Assembly (NCBI GenBank): GCA_029572935.1
Contig: JAKQHM010000052.1
Coordinates: 62,001-126,000, forward strand
Reading direction: 5' to 3'
From: Bacteroidota bacterium
GTDB lineage: Bacteria; Bacteroidota; Bacteroidia; Chitinophagales; Saprospiraceae
DNA: 64,000 nt
Made by a program: the position numbers and the translations under genes. The notes beneath the pieces were generated by a model. The model made no database searches and was not told the DNA's origin. It saw only the letters and a program-made list of their open reading frames with translations. Positions 27,698 through 37,523 of the stretch are shown piece by piece. Numbering within the stretch: the first letter of the stretch is position 1; every line of letters begins with the position of its first letter.

Positions 27698-29677
27698 TTA
27701 TTGGGCCGGATTGGCCTTTTTGGCACCAGTTGAGAAGGTCAGGGGCACATTGGATCCCGCAGGACTTACCCGCACATATCCCTGCATTTCCTGATGCAAT
27801 GCAGAACAAAAGTCTGTGCAATACATAGGGAATACACCCACTCTTTCAGGTTTCCACATCAGGGTCTGAGTTTCACCCGGCATGATCAGCAGCTCTGCAT
27901 TGTTGGCGCCTTTGACTGCAAATCCGTGGGGTACATCCCAGTCCTGCTCGAGGTTGGTCACATGAAAATAGACGACATCTCCTACTTTAACACCTTCGAT
28001 ATTGTCGGGGACAAAATGGGATCTGATGGAAGTCATATACACATGGACCTCGTTTCCTTTGCGTTCTACCCTTGCATTTTTTTCTCCCAGGGCAGCGTAT
28101 GGATTTTTGTTTTCCTCCAGCTTGTAAATTTTGGTGCTGTTTGGTTTGATCAGTTCAGCCGGAATGGCTTCGGCGTAGTGAGGTTCGCCGATGGTGGGAA
28201 AGTCAAGAAGAAGCTTCATCTTGTCTCCATCTATGGAATAAAGCTGGGCACTTTGCGTCAACTCAGGACCTGTGGGAAGATACCTGTCTTTGGTAATTTT
28301 ATTGTAGGCAATCACGTATTTTCCCCAAGGTTTTTTGGTAGGTCCGCCGGGTACGCAAAGGTGACCGATGGAATAATAGGTAGGCACGCGATCCAAAACA
28401 GTCAGGTCACTCACCCTCCATTTTACGATTTCAGAAGATACGAAGAAGGATGTATAGGCATTTCCCTTGTCGTCAAATTCTGTGTGCAAGGGACCCAATC
28501 CGGGCTTTTGCACCTCACCATGCAAAACGGCATCGTATTTCAAAACAGGTATGCCTTCAAATTCGCCGTCAAAATTTTTCTGCTCAATGGCTGCCTGGAT
28601 CTTTGTGAAAGAAAAGACAGGGATCACCGCTGCCAGTTTACCACTGCCTACGATATACTCACCGGTGGGATCGGTGTCACAACCATGTGGAGATTTGGGA
28701 CAAGGCATGAAGTAAACCATATCGGGAAGTTCCTTGGGGTCCAGCACGAGCACTTCGGTTTTGATTTCGCTGGTGGCCATGTGCGTTTCTTCATTATACA
28801 CGTTATGGGCATAACGGACTGTTTTCTTCGTGCCTTTGCCGGATTTTACATATTCCTCTGCTTTTTTCCAGTTGACCGCCATAATAAAGTCCTTGTCCTT
28901 CTGTGAAGCATTTACTTCCAGCAATGTATTGGCCTGCTCTGAGTTGTAGCAGGAGAAGAAAAACCATCCGTGGGATTTTCCTTTTCCGGCCCTGGCCAGG
29001 TCAAAGTTCACACCCGGCAACATCAGCTGGAAAGCGATGTTCATGTTTCCATTGTTGGGATCCACAGAGATAAAGCTGACAGTACCCCGGAAATTTTCTT
29101 TGTAAGACTCAATCGGGACATCCACTTTGTCCCCCATGGGCACGCTGAATCTCGTTCCGGCCACCACGTATTCTGTATTTTCTGTGATGAAAGGGGACGA
29201 GTGGTTGCCACCACTGTTGGGGATCTCAATGATCTCAACCGTGCGGAAGGTTTTCAGATCAAGGCGTGCGATCCTCGGCGTGTTGTTGGCATTGCCAAAA
29301 GCCCATCTGCCATCATGGATGCCATCCTTTGTAGACAAAGCAGGATGGTGTAAATCATCCCAAGGGACAAAACCATGAGAGGTATTCAGCATGGGTTTTG
29401 TTTCTTCGGAATAACCATATCCTTTTTCGGGATCCACGGAAAATACCGGTATCACGCGGAACAATCTTCCGGAAGGGAGTCCGTATACGGACATCTGACC
29501 TGAAAATCCCCCGGAAACGAAGTTGTAGAATTCATCGTATTTTCCAGGAGCAACGTAGGCCTTCACAGCTGCGTCTCCCTGGACTGCTGTCTGCATGCCT
29601 TTTGGCTTGCAACCCACTGCTGCAAAGAATCCAATCAGGATTATAGCAACAGGTAGTTTTAATGTAATTTGTTTCAT
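27698..29677 (-). CDS. nosZ: Nitrous oxide reductase, Sec-dependent clade II type
   Basis: WDDLHHPALS, GGNHSSPF, CPKSPHGCDTDPTGEYIVGSGKL, GPLHTEFDDKGNAYTS, GHLCVPGG, GEPHYAEAIP; CuA YCTDFCSALHQEMQGY; N-terminus FFAAVGC (no twin-arginine motif). Confidence 0.97.
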   Translation of the reverse strand: MKQITLKLPVAIILIGFFAAVGCKPKGMQTAVQGDAAVKAYVAPGKYDEFYNFVSGGFSGQMSVYGLPSGRLFRVIPVFSVDPEKGYGYSEETKPMLNTSHGFVPWDDLHHPALSTKDGIHDGRWAFGNANNTPRIARLDLKTFRTVEIIEIPNSGGNHSSPFITENTEYVVAGTRFSVPMGDKVDVPIESYKENFRGTVSFISVDPNNGNMNIAFQLMLPGVNFDLARAGKGKSHGWFFFSCYNSEQANTLLEVNASQKDKDFIMAVNWKKAEEYVKSGKGTKKTVRYAHNVYNEETHMATSEIKTEVLVLDPKELPDMVYFMPCPKSPHGCDTDPTGEYIVGSGKLAAVIPVFSFTKIQAAIEQKNFDGEFEGIPVLKYDAVLHGEVQKPGLGPLHTEFDDKGNAYTSFFVSSEIVKWRVSDLTVLDRVPTYYSIGHLCVPGGPTKKPWGKYVIAYNKITKDRYLPTGPELTQSAQLYSIDGDKMKLLLDFPTIGEPHYAEAIPAELIKPNSTKIYKLEENKNPYAALGEKNARVERKGNEVHVYMTSIRSHFVPDNIEGVKVGDVVYFHVTNLEQDWDVPHGFAVKGANNAELLIMPGETQTLMWKPERVGVFPMYCTDFCSALHQEMQGYVRVSPAGSNVPLTFSTGAKKANPAQ

Positions 29678-29718
29678 ATGGACTTGATTAATGGATTAAT
29701 TTCTATAAGTTGGATATA

Positions 29719-30186
29719 TTATTGTTCGCCGTCATTTTTGCGCATAAATTCCAAAACCTGACGAGCTTCTTCAGAACTGATGTTTTGGTTGGGCATACGT
29801 ACGAGACATTGTTCCAGAAGTTTTTGTGCTTCTTCATCTTTTTCCAGCATCATGTCCACATTGGTGATCATGTTGATGATCCAGGCAGGTTGTCTTTTTT
29901 TAGTGATACCTGCCCAACCAGGACCTACCAGTCTTTCATCTGTCAGTTTGTGGCAGGCCAGACACTTAAGGTCATAAACATTTTGGCCCCCCTTGACCCA
30001 ATCCTGGTTCAGTGGATTGGCAAGGGTAATGTCCTTGTCTTCCACCAGGGTGCCATGTACCTCCGGCTGGTTTTCAGAGAGTTTTGAAATATCTACCGGG
30101 GGAAGTTCTTTTTTTACTCCGCCACTGCATGCGATGAGAAAGAGGGTAACTAGAGATCCGAGAATTGCAAAAATTTGATTTTTCAT
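29719..30186 (-). CDS. c-type cytochrome lipoprotein of the nos cluster
   Basis: LKCLACHK heme motif, VGPGW, RMPNQNISSEEARQVLEFM. Confidence 0.9.
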   Translation of the reverse strand: MKNQIFAILGSLVTLFLIACSGGVKKELPPVDISKLSENQPEVHGTLVEDKDITLANPLNQDWVKGGQNVYDLKCLACHKLTDERLVGPGWAGITKKRQPAWIINMITNVDMMLEKDEEAQKLLEQCLVRMPNQNISSEEARQVLEFMRKNDGEQ

Positions 30187-30203
30187 AACTAAGTTTTTAT
30201 TAA

Positions 30204-30225
30204 TAATGGATAAACAGGTCTATTA
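30204..30225. promoter_or_regulatory. Imperfect operator candidate O2
   Basis: TAATGGATA-AACA-GGTCTATTA; one exact half-site identical to O1, other arm 6/9, same 4-bp spacing. Confidence 0.45.
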
Positions 30226-30272
30226 TATGAGCCTGGTTCAATAGAAAGCTTGTTTTCGATTTCATTTACTAA

Positions 30273-30294
30273 TAATGGATAACGATATCCATTA
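30273..30294. promoter_or_regulatory. Perfect inverted-repeat operator candidate O1
   Basis: TAATGGATA-ACGA-TATCCATTA, 9-bp arms, in the divergent nos/Rrf2 intergenic region. Confidence 0.65.
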
Positions 30295-30332
30295 ATTATG
30301 GGCAAAGGTAGCCTGGACTATATATGTAACAA

Positions 30333-30344
30333 TGACAGCTGTCA
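30333..30344. promoter_or_regulatory. 12-bp perfect palindrome TGACAGCTGTCA
   Basis: Direct reading; between O1 and the Rrf2 start codon. Confidence 0.45.
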
Positions 30345-30414
30345 GTATAAACGATGATATTGATCAGGTATGGTTTCTTATTAAATATTCATTTTTGCGC
30401 ATTAATGAGACACA

Positions 30415-30864
30415 GTGGTATTCACGAAAGGATTCAGCTATAGTATCAAAGTACTGATCTATCTGGCTATTCACAAATCGGAGGAAAGGTCCATCGGATC
30501 AAAAGAAATTTCGAAGAAGCTCGATATTCCGGTCGCCTTTGTTTCCAAGATTTTAAGAAATCTGGTTGAGGCCGAAATGATCATTTCCCACAAGGGACCA
30601 CAGGGCGGATTTCGGTTTTTGGATTCCACGCTGGATCTTCCGCTCGCAGATGTCATATTGATCACGGATCAGAGAGATTATTTTACTAAAATCTGTGTAC
30701 TGCATTTTAACGCCTGCAATGCAAAGAAACCCTGTCCGCTGCACCATCTACTGGTACCGGTAAACGAAGAATTGAAGAAATTTTTTGAAAAAACCCGATT
30801 TCGTCAATTGTTGGAGGAGAACAACCAGGAGATACTGGAAAGGATATACAAAAGAACAGAGTAA
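30415..30864 (+). CDS. Rrf2-family transcriptional regulator (possible Fe-S sensor)
   Basis: FSYSIKVLIYLAIHKSEERSIGSKEISKKLDIPVAFVSKILRNLVEAEMIISHKGPQGGF; Cys cluster ICVLHFNACNAKKPCPLHH; GTG start. Confidence 0.9.
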   Translation: MVFTKGFSYSIKVLIYLAIHKSEERSIGSKEISKKLDIPVAFVSKILRNLVEAEMIISHKGPQGGFRFLDSTLDLPLADVILITDQRDYFTKICVLHFNACNAKKPCPLHHLLVPVNEELKKFFEKTRFRQLLEENNQEILERIYKRTE

Positions 30865-30867
30865 TGT

Positions 30868-31197
30868 TCAACTGTGATGGACACGGGGAAATAATTCTTC
30901 ATCCACTTCCAGGGTGGTTCGAAAGGCCACAAAGTGGCCGGCAAACCTATCTATATGTTTTTTCTGAAGAGCGGGAGCACTGAGGCTCATGTATTTGCTC
31001 AATTTTTCCCGTGAAGGGCAGTCATACAAGACTGAGTAGGTATCTCCGTCGCTGTCATCTGAGTCCAGTTTTGACAGTCTGCATTTAATAAAATAACCTG
31101 TATCCAGCACTTCCGGGATGTGTACCGATTTCATCCACTGAAGCCATTCACTGCACTTTTCCGGAGCTATTTTGACTGTGACGTGGTACATGATCAT
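30868..31197 (-). CDS. DUF4286 family protein
   Basis: MYHVTVKIAPEKCSEWLQWMKSVHIPEVLDTGYFIKCRLSKL. Confidence 0.75.
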   Translation of the reverse strand: MIMYHVTVKIAPEKCSEWLQWMKSVHIPEVLDTGYFIKCRLSKLDSDDSDGDTYSVLYDCPSREKLSKYMSLSAPALQKKHIDRFAGHFVAFRTTLEVDEELFPRVHHS

Positions 31198-31304
31198 AAG
31201 ACAATGTTTAAATGGGTACAAAGTTAAGGATATCCCGGCCAGTCGTGAGGATAATCCCCGATATATGATTATGTTCCTTAATTTTGCGTTTCCAATCCCC
31301 CGAC

Positions 31305-32792
31305 ATGGACTCCAGACGCATACAATCCGCATTGATTTCTGTTTTCAACAAAGAGGGCCTTGAGCCCATCATTCGCCTGATGCACGATATGGGCATTGTG
31401 ATGTATTCCACCGGCGGTACCCAGGAATATATCGAATCCCTGGAAGTTCCCGTGGTCAGTGTAGAAACCATTACAGGGTACCCATCTATTCTGGGCGGCC
31501 GGGTCAAAACCCTGCACCCTAAGGTCTTCGGTGGTATTCTGGCCATGCGCAATGAAGATCACCTCAGCCAGCTGGCCCATTTTCAAATCCCTTCCATCGA
31601 CCTCGTCGTTGTGGATCTGTATCCCTTTGAAGAAACCCTGGCCTCCACCGACGACGAATCTGCCATCATTGAGAAAATTGATATCGGAGGTGTTTCCCTC
31701 ATCCGGGCCGCCGCTAAAAATTTCAAAGACGTCGTCGTGATTGGTTCAAGGCAAGGGTATGCTGCATTAAAGGATATTTTGGGCAACAATGGCATCACCC
31801 GAATGGAAACGCGCAAAAAACTGGCGTATGAGGCATTTTCCGTAACGGCCAGGTACGATACCCTTATCCGCGATTACTTTGCAGGCGGTATGGGAAGAAT
31901 CTCTTTGAGGTATGGAGAAAATCCCCACCAGAAAGCATGGTTTGAGGGGGATCTGGGACTCGAGTACCTACATGGCAAGGAGTTGTCCTATAACAATATA
32001 CTGGATGTCGATGCTGCCATGAACCTTATGTCGGATTTTAAATCAGAAAATCCGTGTTTTGCCATTTTGAAGCACAACAATGTCTGTGGTATTGCAGTGC
32101 GCGATACCCTGGCCGCTGCCTGGAAGGATGCACTAGCTGGAGATCCTGTTTCTGCATTTGGCGGGATCCTGATCTGCAACCGTCCGGTGGATCTTCAGAC
32201 CGCGACTGAAATTGACAAACTGTTTTACGAGGTCCTGATTGCTCCTGATTTTGATATGGATGCTTTTGGGCTGCTCAGTTCCCGAAAAGCCAGAATTCTG
32301 ATGAAAGTGATCAGCTGGCCTCAAGGTCGGGTCCAGGTGCGGACGGCACTCTCTGGGCAATTGATCCAGCAAAAGGACAGCGCACTCCCCCGGGAGTCTG
32401 ACCTAAAACCGGTAACCGTACTTCATCCCGATGAACGCGAGATCCGGGATCTCTTGTTTGCTGCTAAATGCACCAAGCATTTGAAATCCAATGCCATTGC
32501 CCTTGTACGAGACAGCCAGCTCATCGGAATGGGTTGTGGCCAGACATCCAGAGTGGATGCCTGCCGACAGGCCATTGCCAAGGCCCTTGCTATGGGATTT
32601 GAGACGACAGGCTCAGTTCTTAGCTCTGAGGCGTTTTTTCCTTTTCCGGATTGTGTGGAGCTGGCTGCAGAAGCCGGGGTGACAGCCATCATCCAGCCAG
32701 GCGGTTCGGTCAATGACGAAAAAAGTATCAACCGGGCAAATGAACTGGGAGTCAAGATGGTACTCTCTGGAATCAGACAATTTAAACACTAG
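31305..32792 (+). CDS. purH: Bifunctional AICAR formyltransferase/IMP cyclohydrolase
   Basis: ALISVFNKEGLEPIIR, STGGTQEYIES, GRVKTLHPKVFGGIL, RYGENPHQKAWF. Confidence 0.96.
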   Translation: MDSRRIQSALISVFNKEGLEPIIRLMHDMGIVMYSTGGTQEYIESLEVPVVSVETITGYPSILGGRVKTLHPKVFGGILAMRNEDHLSQLAHFQIPSIDLVVVDLYPFEETLASTDDESAIIEKIDIGGVSLIRAAAKNFKDVVVIGSRQGYAALKDILGNNGITRMETRKKLAYEAFSVTARYDTLIRDYFAGGMGRISLRYGENPHQKAWFEGDLGLEYLHGKELSYNNILDVDAAMNLMSDFKSENPCFAILKHNNVCGIAVRDTLAAAWKDALAGDPVSAFGGILICNRPVDLQTATEIDKLFYEVLIAPDFDMDAFGLLSSRKARILMKVISWPQGRVQVRTALSGQLIQQKDSALPRESDLKPVTVLHPDEREIRDLLFAAKCTKHLKSNAIALVRDSQLIGMGCGQTSRVDACRQAIAKALAMGFETTGSVLSSEAFFPFPDCVELAAEAGVTAIIQPGGSVNDEKSINRANELGVKMVLSGIRQFKH

Positions 32793-32803
32793 CATATCCC
32801 CAA

Positions 32804-33532
32804 TTGGCGAATCTGACCATCGATATGGGCAATACCCGAATCAAATTGGGTATGTTTGAGCGCAACATCCTGACTGGATGGGCATCTTTTCATTATGATC
32901 AGGAAGGCGAATTGATGGCATGGATGGAGGATCATCCCGTGGATTCATCCATTTTATCTTCTGTAAAAAGTGCGGATCATCCTTTGGTAAGAGAAATTCA
33001 GACCAGATTCAATCCAAACCGATTTAACGGAAGATCTCCATTGCCTGTTTTACTGCAATACCAAACCCCCGATACTCTGGGGCAGGATCGAATAGCTGCC
33101 TTGTGCGGAGGTCAGGCTCTTTACCCGGAAAGGGATTTGTTCATTGTGAATGCGGGCAGTTGCATCACCTATGATCTGCTCACGAGATCAGGTATTTTTG
33201 AAGGAGGAAACATAGCACCCGGTATGAAAATGCGATGGCAGGCCATGCACGAGTTTACCGGCAGGTTGCCGCTGGTGGATCCCGATCAACGCGTAGAAAA
33301 TGACCAAATTTTGGGAAGAAACACTATAGAAGCACTGCTCTTGGGTGTAACTCAGGGAATCCAGGCTGAGATCGATCATTATTTTTCCATATTAAAATTA
33401 AAATACCCCGGTCTGGAGCTCGTTATGTCTGGTGGCGACGCGGTCTACCTCTCCGCACTGGAGGGTCGGGCTATGATCCTTGAACCCAATCTGGTCCTGT
33501 ATGGACTGAACCAAATACTTCAACATTCATGA
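32804..33532 (+). CDS. coaX: Type III pantothenate kinase
   Basis: LTIDMGNTRIKLGMF, GQDRIAAL, NAGSCITYDLL, GGNIAPGMKMR. Confidence 0.93.
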   Translation: MANLTIDMGNTRIKLGMFERNILTGWASFHYDQEGELMAWMEDHPVDSSILSSVKSADHPLVREIQTRFNPNRFNGRSPLPVLLQYQTPDTLGQDRIAALCGGQALYPERDLFIVNAGSCITYDLLTRSGIFEGGNIAPGMKMRWQAMHEFTGRLPLVDPDQRVENDQILGRNTIEALLLGVTQGIQAEIDHYFSILKLKYPGLELVMSGGDAVYLSALEGRAMILEPNLVLYGLNQILQHS

Positions 33533-34857
33533 AAAGAAATTTCCTGTTCCTGGCTATGTTATTCTGCGCGGCGGGAGCCGGCGCCCAGAACTACGAATTT
33601 TCACCCTTATCCCGTTTTGGTCTGGGTGACTTGCAAAGATTGAGATCCCCCTTTTCACTGCACATGGGTGGAGCCGGGGTAGCCTATACCCATGCAGATG
33701 AATTTAATTTCAGCAATCCCGCTTCTCTCGGTTTCTTGAAGATCACGGATGCGGAACTGGGATTCTATGCCCGCTATAACGAGCTCAGCGATCCCGGAGA
33801 CAATACTGCAACGGACTGGTCCGGTAATATGAATTACATTCAGCTTGGTATCCCCCTGTTTAATTCAATCAATCAGGCACTGGAGCGAAAAGAGGTGAAA
33901 CATCCCATGGGAATCAGTCTCGGCCTCAGTCCTTACTCCAATACCGGATACCGCTATGTTGTACAGGACAGTTCGGATCTGGGTGGAAGGACCATCCGCG
34001 AGCAGGAAGGCCAGGGTGGATTAAGTAAGTTCATTCTGGGATATGGGTATCGCCACGGAAATTTCGGAATGGGAATTTCCGCATCCTACATTTTTGGATC
34101 GGTACAATACAGCCAATCCTACCGCTTTCCAGACCTTCCCGGATCCGCTGGAGATTATTCGCAGGATAGATTTCATGGGGACGGATTTGAGCTGGGCCTG
34201 GGATTTATTTATAGTCACCGGGTCAATAAAAAATCCATGGCTAAGGATAAATCCATCAAGGCACAAACCCTCAATTTTGGATTCAATCTGATCCTGCCCT
34301 CACAGTTGAATTTTTCACGGGATTTCCTGCAATATTCCAGATTAAATGTGGCAGGAGGTGTCGTAGATACGATCCGCTACGAACAGGATTCCCGCAGTAC
34401 GGCCAGCACCCCTTTAAAGATCACCATGGGTGTGTCTTACAACCATAAAGATAAAAGGATCTTGATGGCCGATCTGAGTTACGAATCCTGGGGTTCTGCC
34501 AGTCTGCACGATTCCGGAAAAGGAACGCTCGCTGATTTTATCCGCATTCAGGCAGGAGGCATGTGGAAACCCTCACCTTCCGGATATGCCAGACTTTTCA
34601 ACAGGAGTCAATACCGATATGGCATTTTCTATGAAAATGGATACATCCAGTCCGGAGGCAAGGCCCTCATGGGCTATGGTTTGACTGCGGGGATTGCGCT
34701 GCCTTTTACTTTTCAGAGACAACTGGCTGTCATCAACCTGGGTATAGAAGCCGGCATGACCGGGATCAGCGAACTCGTTAGTTCCCGTTACATCCGGATC
34801 AACGCAGGTGTACGACTCAACGACAATGAGTGGTTTTTGAAAAGAAGGTACAACTAA
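33529..34857 (+). CDS. Outer-membrane beta-barrel protein (FadL/PorV-like topology, unassigned)
   Basis: Signal peptide; NYEFSPLSRFGLGDLQRLRSPFSLHMGGAGVAY; 4-bp overlap with coaX. Confidence 0.7.
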   Translation: MKRNFLFLAMLFCAAGAGAQNYEFSPLSRFGLGDLQRLRSPFSLHMGGAGVAYTHADEFNFSNPASLGFLKITDAELGFYARYNELSDPGDNTATDWSGNMNYIQLGIPLFNSINQALERKEVKHPMGISLGLSPYSNTGYRYVVQDSSDLGGRTIREQEGQGGLSKFILGYGYRHGNFGMGISASYIFGSVQYSQSYRFPDLPGSAGDYSQDRFHGDGFELGLGFIYSHRVNKKSMAKDKSIKAQTLNFGFNLILPSQLNFSRDFLQYSRLNVAGGVVDTIRYEQDSRSTASTPLKITMGVSYNHKDKRILMADLSYESWGSASLHDSGKGTLADFIRIQAGGMWKPSPSGYARLFNRSQYRYGIFYENGYIQSGGKALMGYGLTAGIALPFTFQRQLAVINLGIEAGMTGISELVSSRYIRINAGVRLNDNEWFLKRRYN

Positions 34858-35357
34858 ACAATTTATATCAAACGATCCGGTTTTAGCATCATTCACCCGC
34901 GCAACGATCCTGCAGGCTTGCATTTTGAGTAGACCAAAGGGATTATTTCAATCCCAGGCTGCGGATCCTGAAGAACTTGATGATCAGGTACAGCAAAGTG
35001 CCCCACACCCCTGCAATGATGCCTATGGCAGCCCCAACAGCTAATCATGTATTTTATCTCCTGATGCCCACAGACTTTTTTTGCCGAAATCTGAATGATA
35101 GGCGGAAGGAAACTCTCAATGCAATACCGAGTCGGATTCAAAATTACCTATAATCTTATAGCTCTTTCCCCTTTGAAAGAAGTTGAAATGAATGAAGCCT
35201 GATTTTCCGGATGGAAAACAATTCTACAAACTTGATAAAAAAAGTTTACCTGTCAACTTATTGGATGGGCCCATATCACAGAAAAGCTAAATGAGAAAGA
35301 GAAACGAACAATCCAAAATTTTTGGATCGTCAAATCTTAATTATTGACAAAGCATCA

Positions 35358-35759
35358 TTATAAACAGGGATATATAATAACATTCCATCTGGCGCCTTCT
35401 TTCTTAACGGAATATAAGTGACAATTCCGGTTTTGAACGGCTACATACCCTAAAACAGTTTTCACTGCTGCCATTTCTTCGTCTACCCATTCTTCAGTCA
35501 GGGCTTGGCCTGTTTTTGCAGATCCTTGTGTAGATTGGGTTAAAACCCATTGACCTTGGGTATTATGCTCGATCTTTCCCCGGATTTCACCGGTAGAATT
35601 TAATTCAGTCTGCAGATCCTTCATCAGCTTATCGGCAAAAAGATCTGTGTGGACCGTCTGGCTAAAAGAAAAACTAAGAAAGGATATCCAAAAACTGAGA
35701 ACGATCAAGTATTTCATGGCAAATAAATTGTTGTACAAAGTTAAGGAACTTACCCCCAT
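35358..35759 (-). CDS. Small secreted protein, unknown function
   Basis: 133-aa ORF with signal peptide MKYLIVLSFWISFLSFSFS. Confidence 0.5.
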   Translation of the reverse strand: MGVSSLTLYNNLFAMKYLIVLSFWISFLSFSFSQTVHTDLFADKLMKDLQTELNSTGEIRGKIEHNTQGQWVLTQSTQGSAKTGQALTEEWVDEEMAAVKTVLGYVAVQNRNCHLYSVKKEGARWNVIIYPCL

Positions 35760-35795
35760 CCGGAGAATTATTTTTAAACGTTACCGGCTAGCGGA

Positions 35796-36182
35796 TCAAA
35801 GGATTTTAGGAGATACTGAAATACCCGCCCAAAGTGCCAGCAGGCAGCCTAATATGCTGATGGACGTGTAAATAAGGGCCGTTTGCCATTGTCCCGATCC
35901 TATTAACTCAAGGTTTTCAAGACTGAAGGTACTGAAGGTACTTAGCCCTCCACAAAAACCTGCTGCAAAAAGATACCAGGACCAGTCCCGGTTGGGAGAC
36001 AGAGTATAGCGATGTGCAATAAGGCCCAAAATGAAACAGGCGATCAGGTTGGCGGTCAGGGTGGCGATATAGAAGGACTTTCCCTGAAGGAAATCTTGTC
36101 TGCTGATCAGCAATCTGAGCATGCTTCCTGAGCCGCCGCCCGCAAACACCAGCAAGTAATACTGCCACTGCATATTATCCAT
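35796..36182 (-). CDS. crcB: Fluoride efflux transporter CrcB
   Basis: GGGSGSMLRLLIS..GFCGGLSTFSTFSLE. Confidence 0.92.
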   Translation of the reverse strand: MDNMQWQYYLLVFAGGGSGSMLRLLISRQDFLQGKSFYIATLTANLIACFILGLIAHRYTLSPNRDWSWYLFAAGFCGGLSTFSTFSLENLELIGSGQWQTALIYTSISILGCLLALWAGISVSPKIL

Positions 36183-37233
36183 TTGTACTTTGCAGCTCCC
36201 GGTTCCGGTTCAGAAGGTGGATCAGAAAGGAAAACAATATTCCAAAAAGCAAGATCAGTAGCATGAGCATCATATTGCCCCACTCAGTCAGAAGCGCTAC
36301 CATGACGATCATCAAGGTATTGACAGTTATTAAAATGGAAGTCGCCTGCAGATGGTTATAGCCCATGGATACCAAGACGTGGTGGATATGCTGTTTATCT
36401 GCACGGAAGGGAGATTTGCCCTCCCAGATCCGGATGATGGTCACACGCAGGGTATCGTAAAGGGGAATAAACAACAGGGCCATGGCCAACGCAGGTGCAG
36501 ATGACACCTGCATTTCCGGGGCTGGAAGTGAAGGATTGATCTCGATGAACCGGATGGCCAGGATGGCACAGGTGGTGCCCACAAGCATGGAGCCGGTATC
36601 CCCCATAAATATCTGAGCCGGGCTGATATTGTATTTCATGAATGCCATCAGCGATCCCACCAGAGAAAAAGCAATGATGCTGAGTACCACCTGATCAGTT
36701 TCCTTAAACCAGTAGCCAAAGGAAGTACATATCAGGATGCCTGTGCTGGCACAGAGGGTATTGATCCCATCGATGAGGTTGAATGCGTTGATCACCAGCA
36801 GGATGGTGAATATGGAAAAAATAACGGATGCCCATTCCGGCAATTCTCCTATGCCCATGATTCCGTAAAAACTGGTGATCCGGATATTGGCTTTGAAGAC
36901 AAGAATCACTGCCGCGAACAATTGGCCCAGCATTTTCTTGTAGGGTGTCAAGGGCATGATGTCATCCTTGGCCCCGATCAGAAAAATAATAACAAATGCA
37001 GACAGAATGTACTGCAGATTCCCAAAGACCTCAAATGGGGTCCACAATATGATGCTGAAAATTACTCCGGCGAAAATCCCAATACCTCCCAGGGTGGGTA
37101 TGCTTTTATGATGGGAAGCACGTTCCCCCGGATCATCCATTAATTTCTTGTACCTCGAAATTTTGATGATCGAGGGAATCGCCATGTATGTAAGCAGGAA
37201 GGCCGTAAGAAAGCAAATGATGATCTGATACAT
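36175..37233 (-). CDS. Undecaprenyl-phosphate sugar-1-phosphate transferase (WecA/MraY family)
   Basis: LIGAKDDIMPLTPYKKMLGQ, NAFNLIDGINTLCAS, FMGDTGSMLVG, KQHIHHVLVSMGY. Confidence 0.9.
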   Translation of the reverse strand: MYQIIICFLTAFLLTYMAIPSIIKISRYKKLMDDPGERASHHKSIPTLGGIGIFAGVIFSIILWTPFEVFGNLQYILSAFVIIFLIGAKDDIMPLTPYKKMLGQLFAAVILVFKANIRITSFYGIMGIGELPEWASVIFSIFTILLVINAFNLIDGINTLCASTGILICTSFGYWFKETDQVVLSIIAFSLVGSLMAFMKYNISPAQIFMGDTGSMLVGTTCAILAIRFIEINPSLPAPEMQVSSAPALAMALLFIPLYDTLRVTIIRIWEGKSPFRADKQHIHHVLVSMGYNHLQATSILITVNTLMIVMVALLTEWGNMMLMLLILLFGILFSFLIHLLNRNRELQSTNG

Positions 37234-37295
37234 GGTTTGGGTCTGTCACAAAGATAATAAACTATCGGCAGTAGAAACAGCAAAGGCAGTCCGTC

Positions 37296-37523
37296 TCAGC
37301 TCGAAAGGAAATGCCACAATCTCCAAAGCAGATTGAACAAAATAGAAAACAGGATCATCGTGGTGAAGGGAAAATAAAAACGAAAATTTTCCCTTTCGAT
37401 CCGGATGTCTCCGGGCAATCTGCCCAACCAGTGCAACCAGGGACTGAAAAAGTAAAGCAATACACCCCCGGTCAGCAGAATGATACCGGCCAGGATCAGC
37501 CATTTTCCGGATTCGGGGTTCAT
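37296..37523 (-). CDS. DUF2905 family small membrane protein
   Basis: MNPESGKWLILAGIILLTGGVLLYFFSPWLHWLGRLPGDIRIERENFRFYFPFTTMI. Confidence 0.85.
   Translation of the reverse strand: MNPESGKWLILAGIILLTGGVLLYFFSPWLHWLGRLPGDIRIERENFRFYFPFTTMILFSILFNLLWRLWHFLSS

Noticed and set aside
27794-28906. 370-aa plus-strand ORF antisense to nosZ
   Set aside because: nosZ on the opposite strand has full catalytic motifs; the antisense ORF has no recognisable domain.
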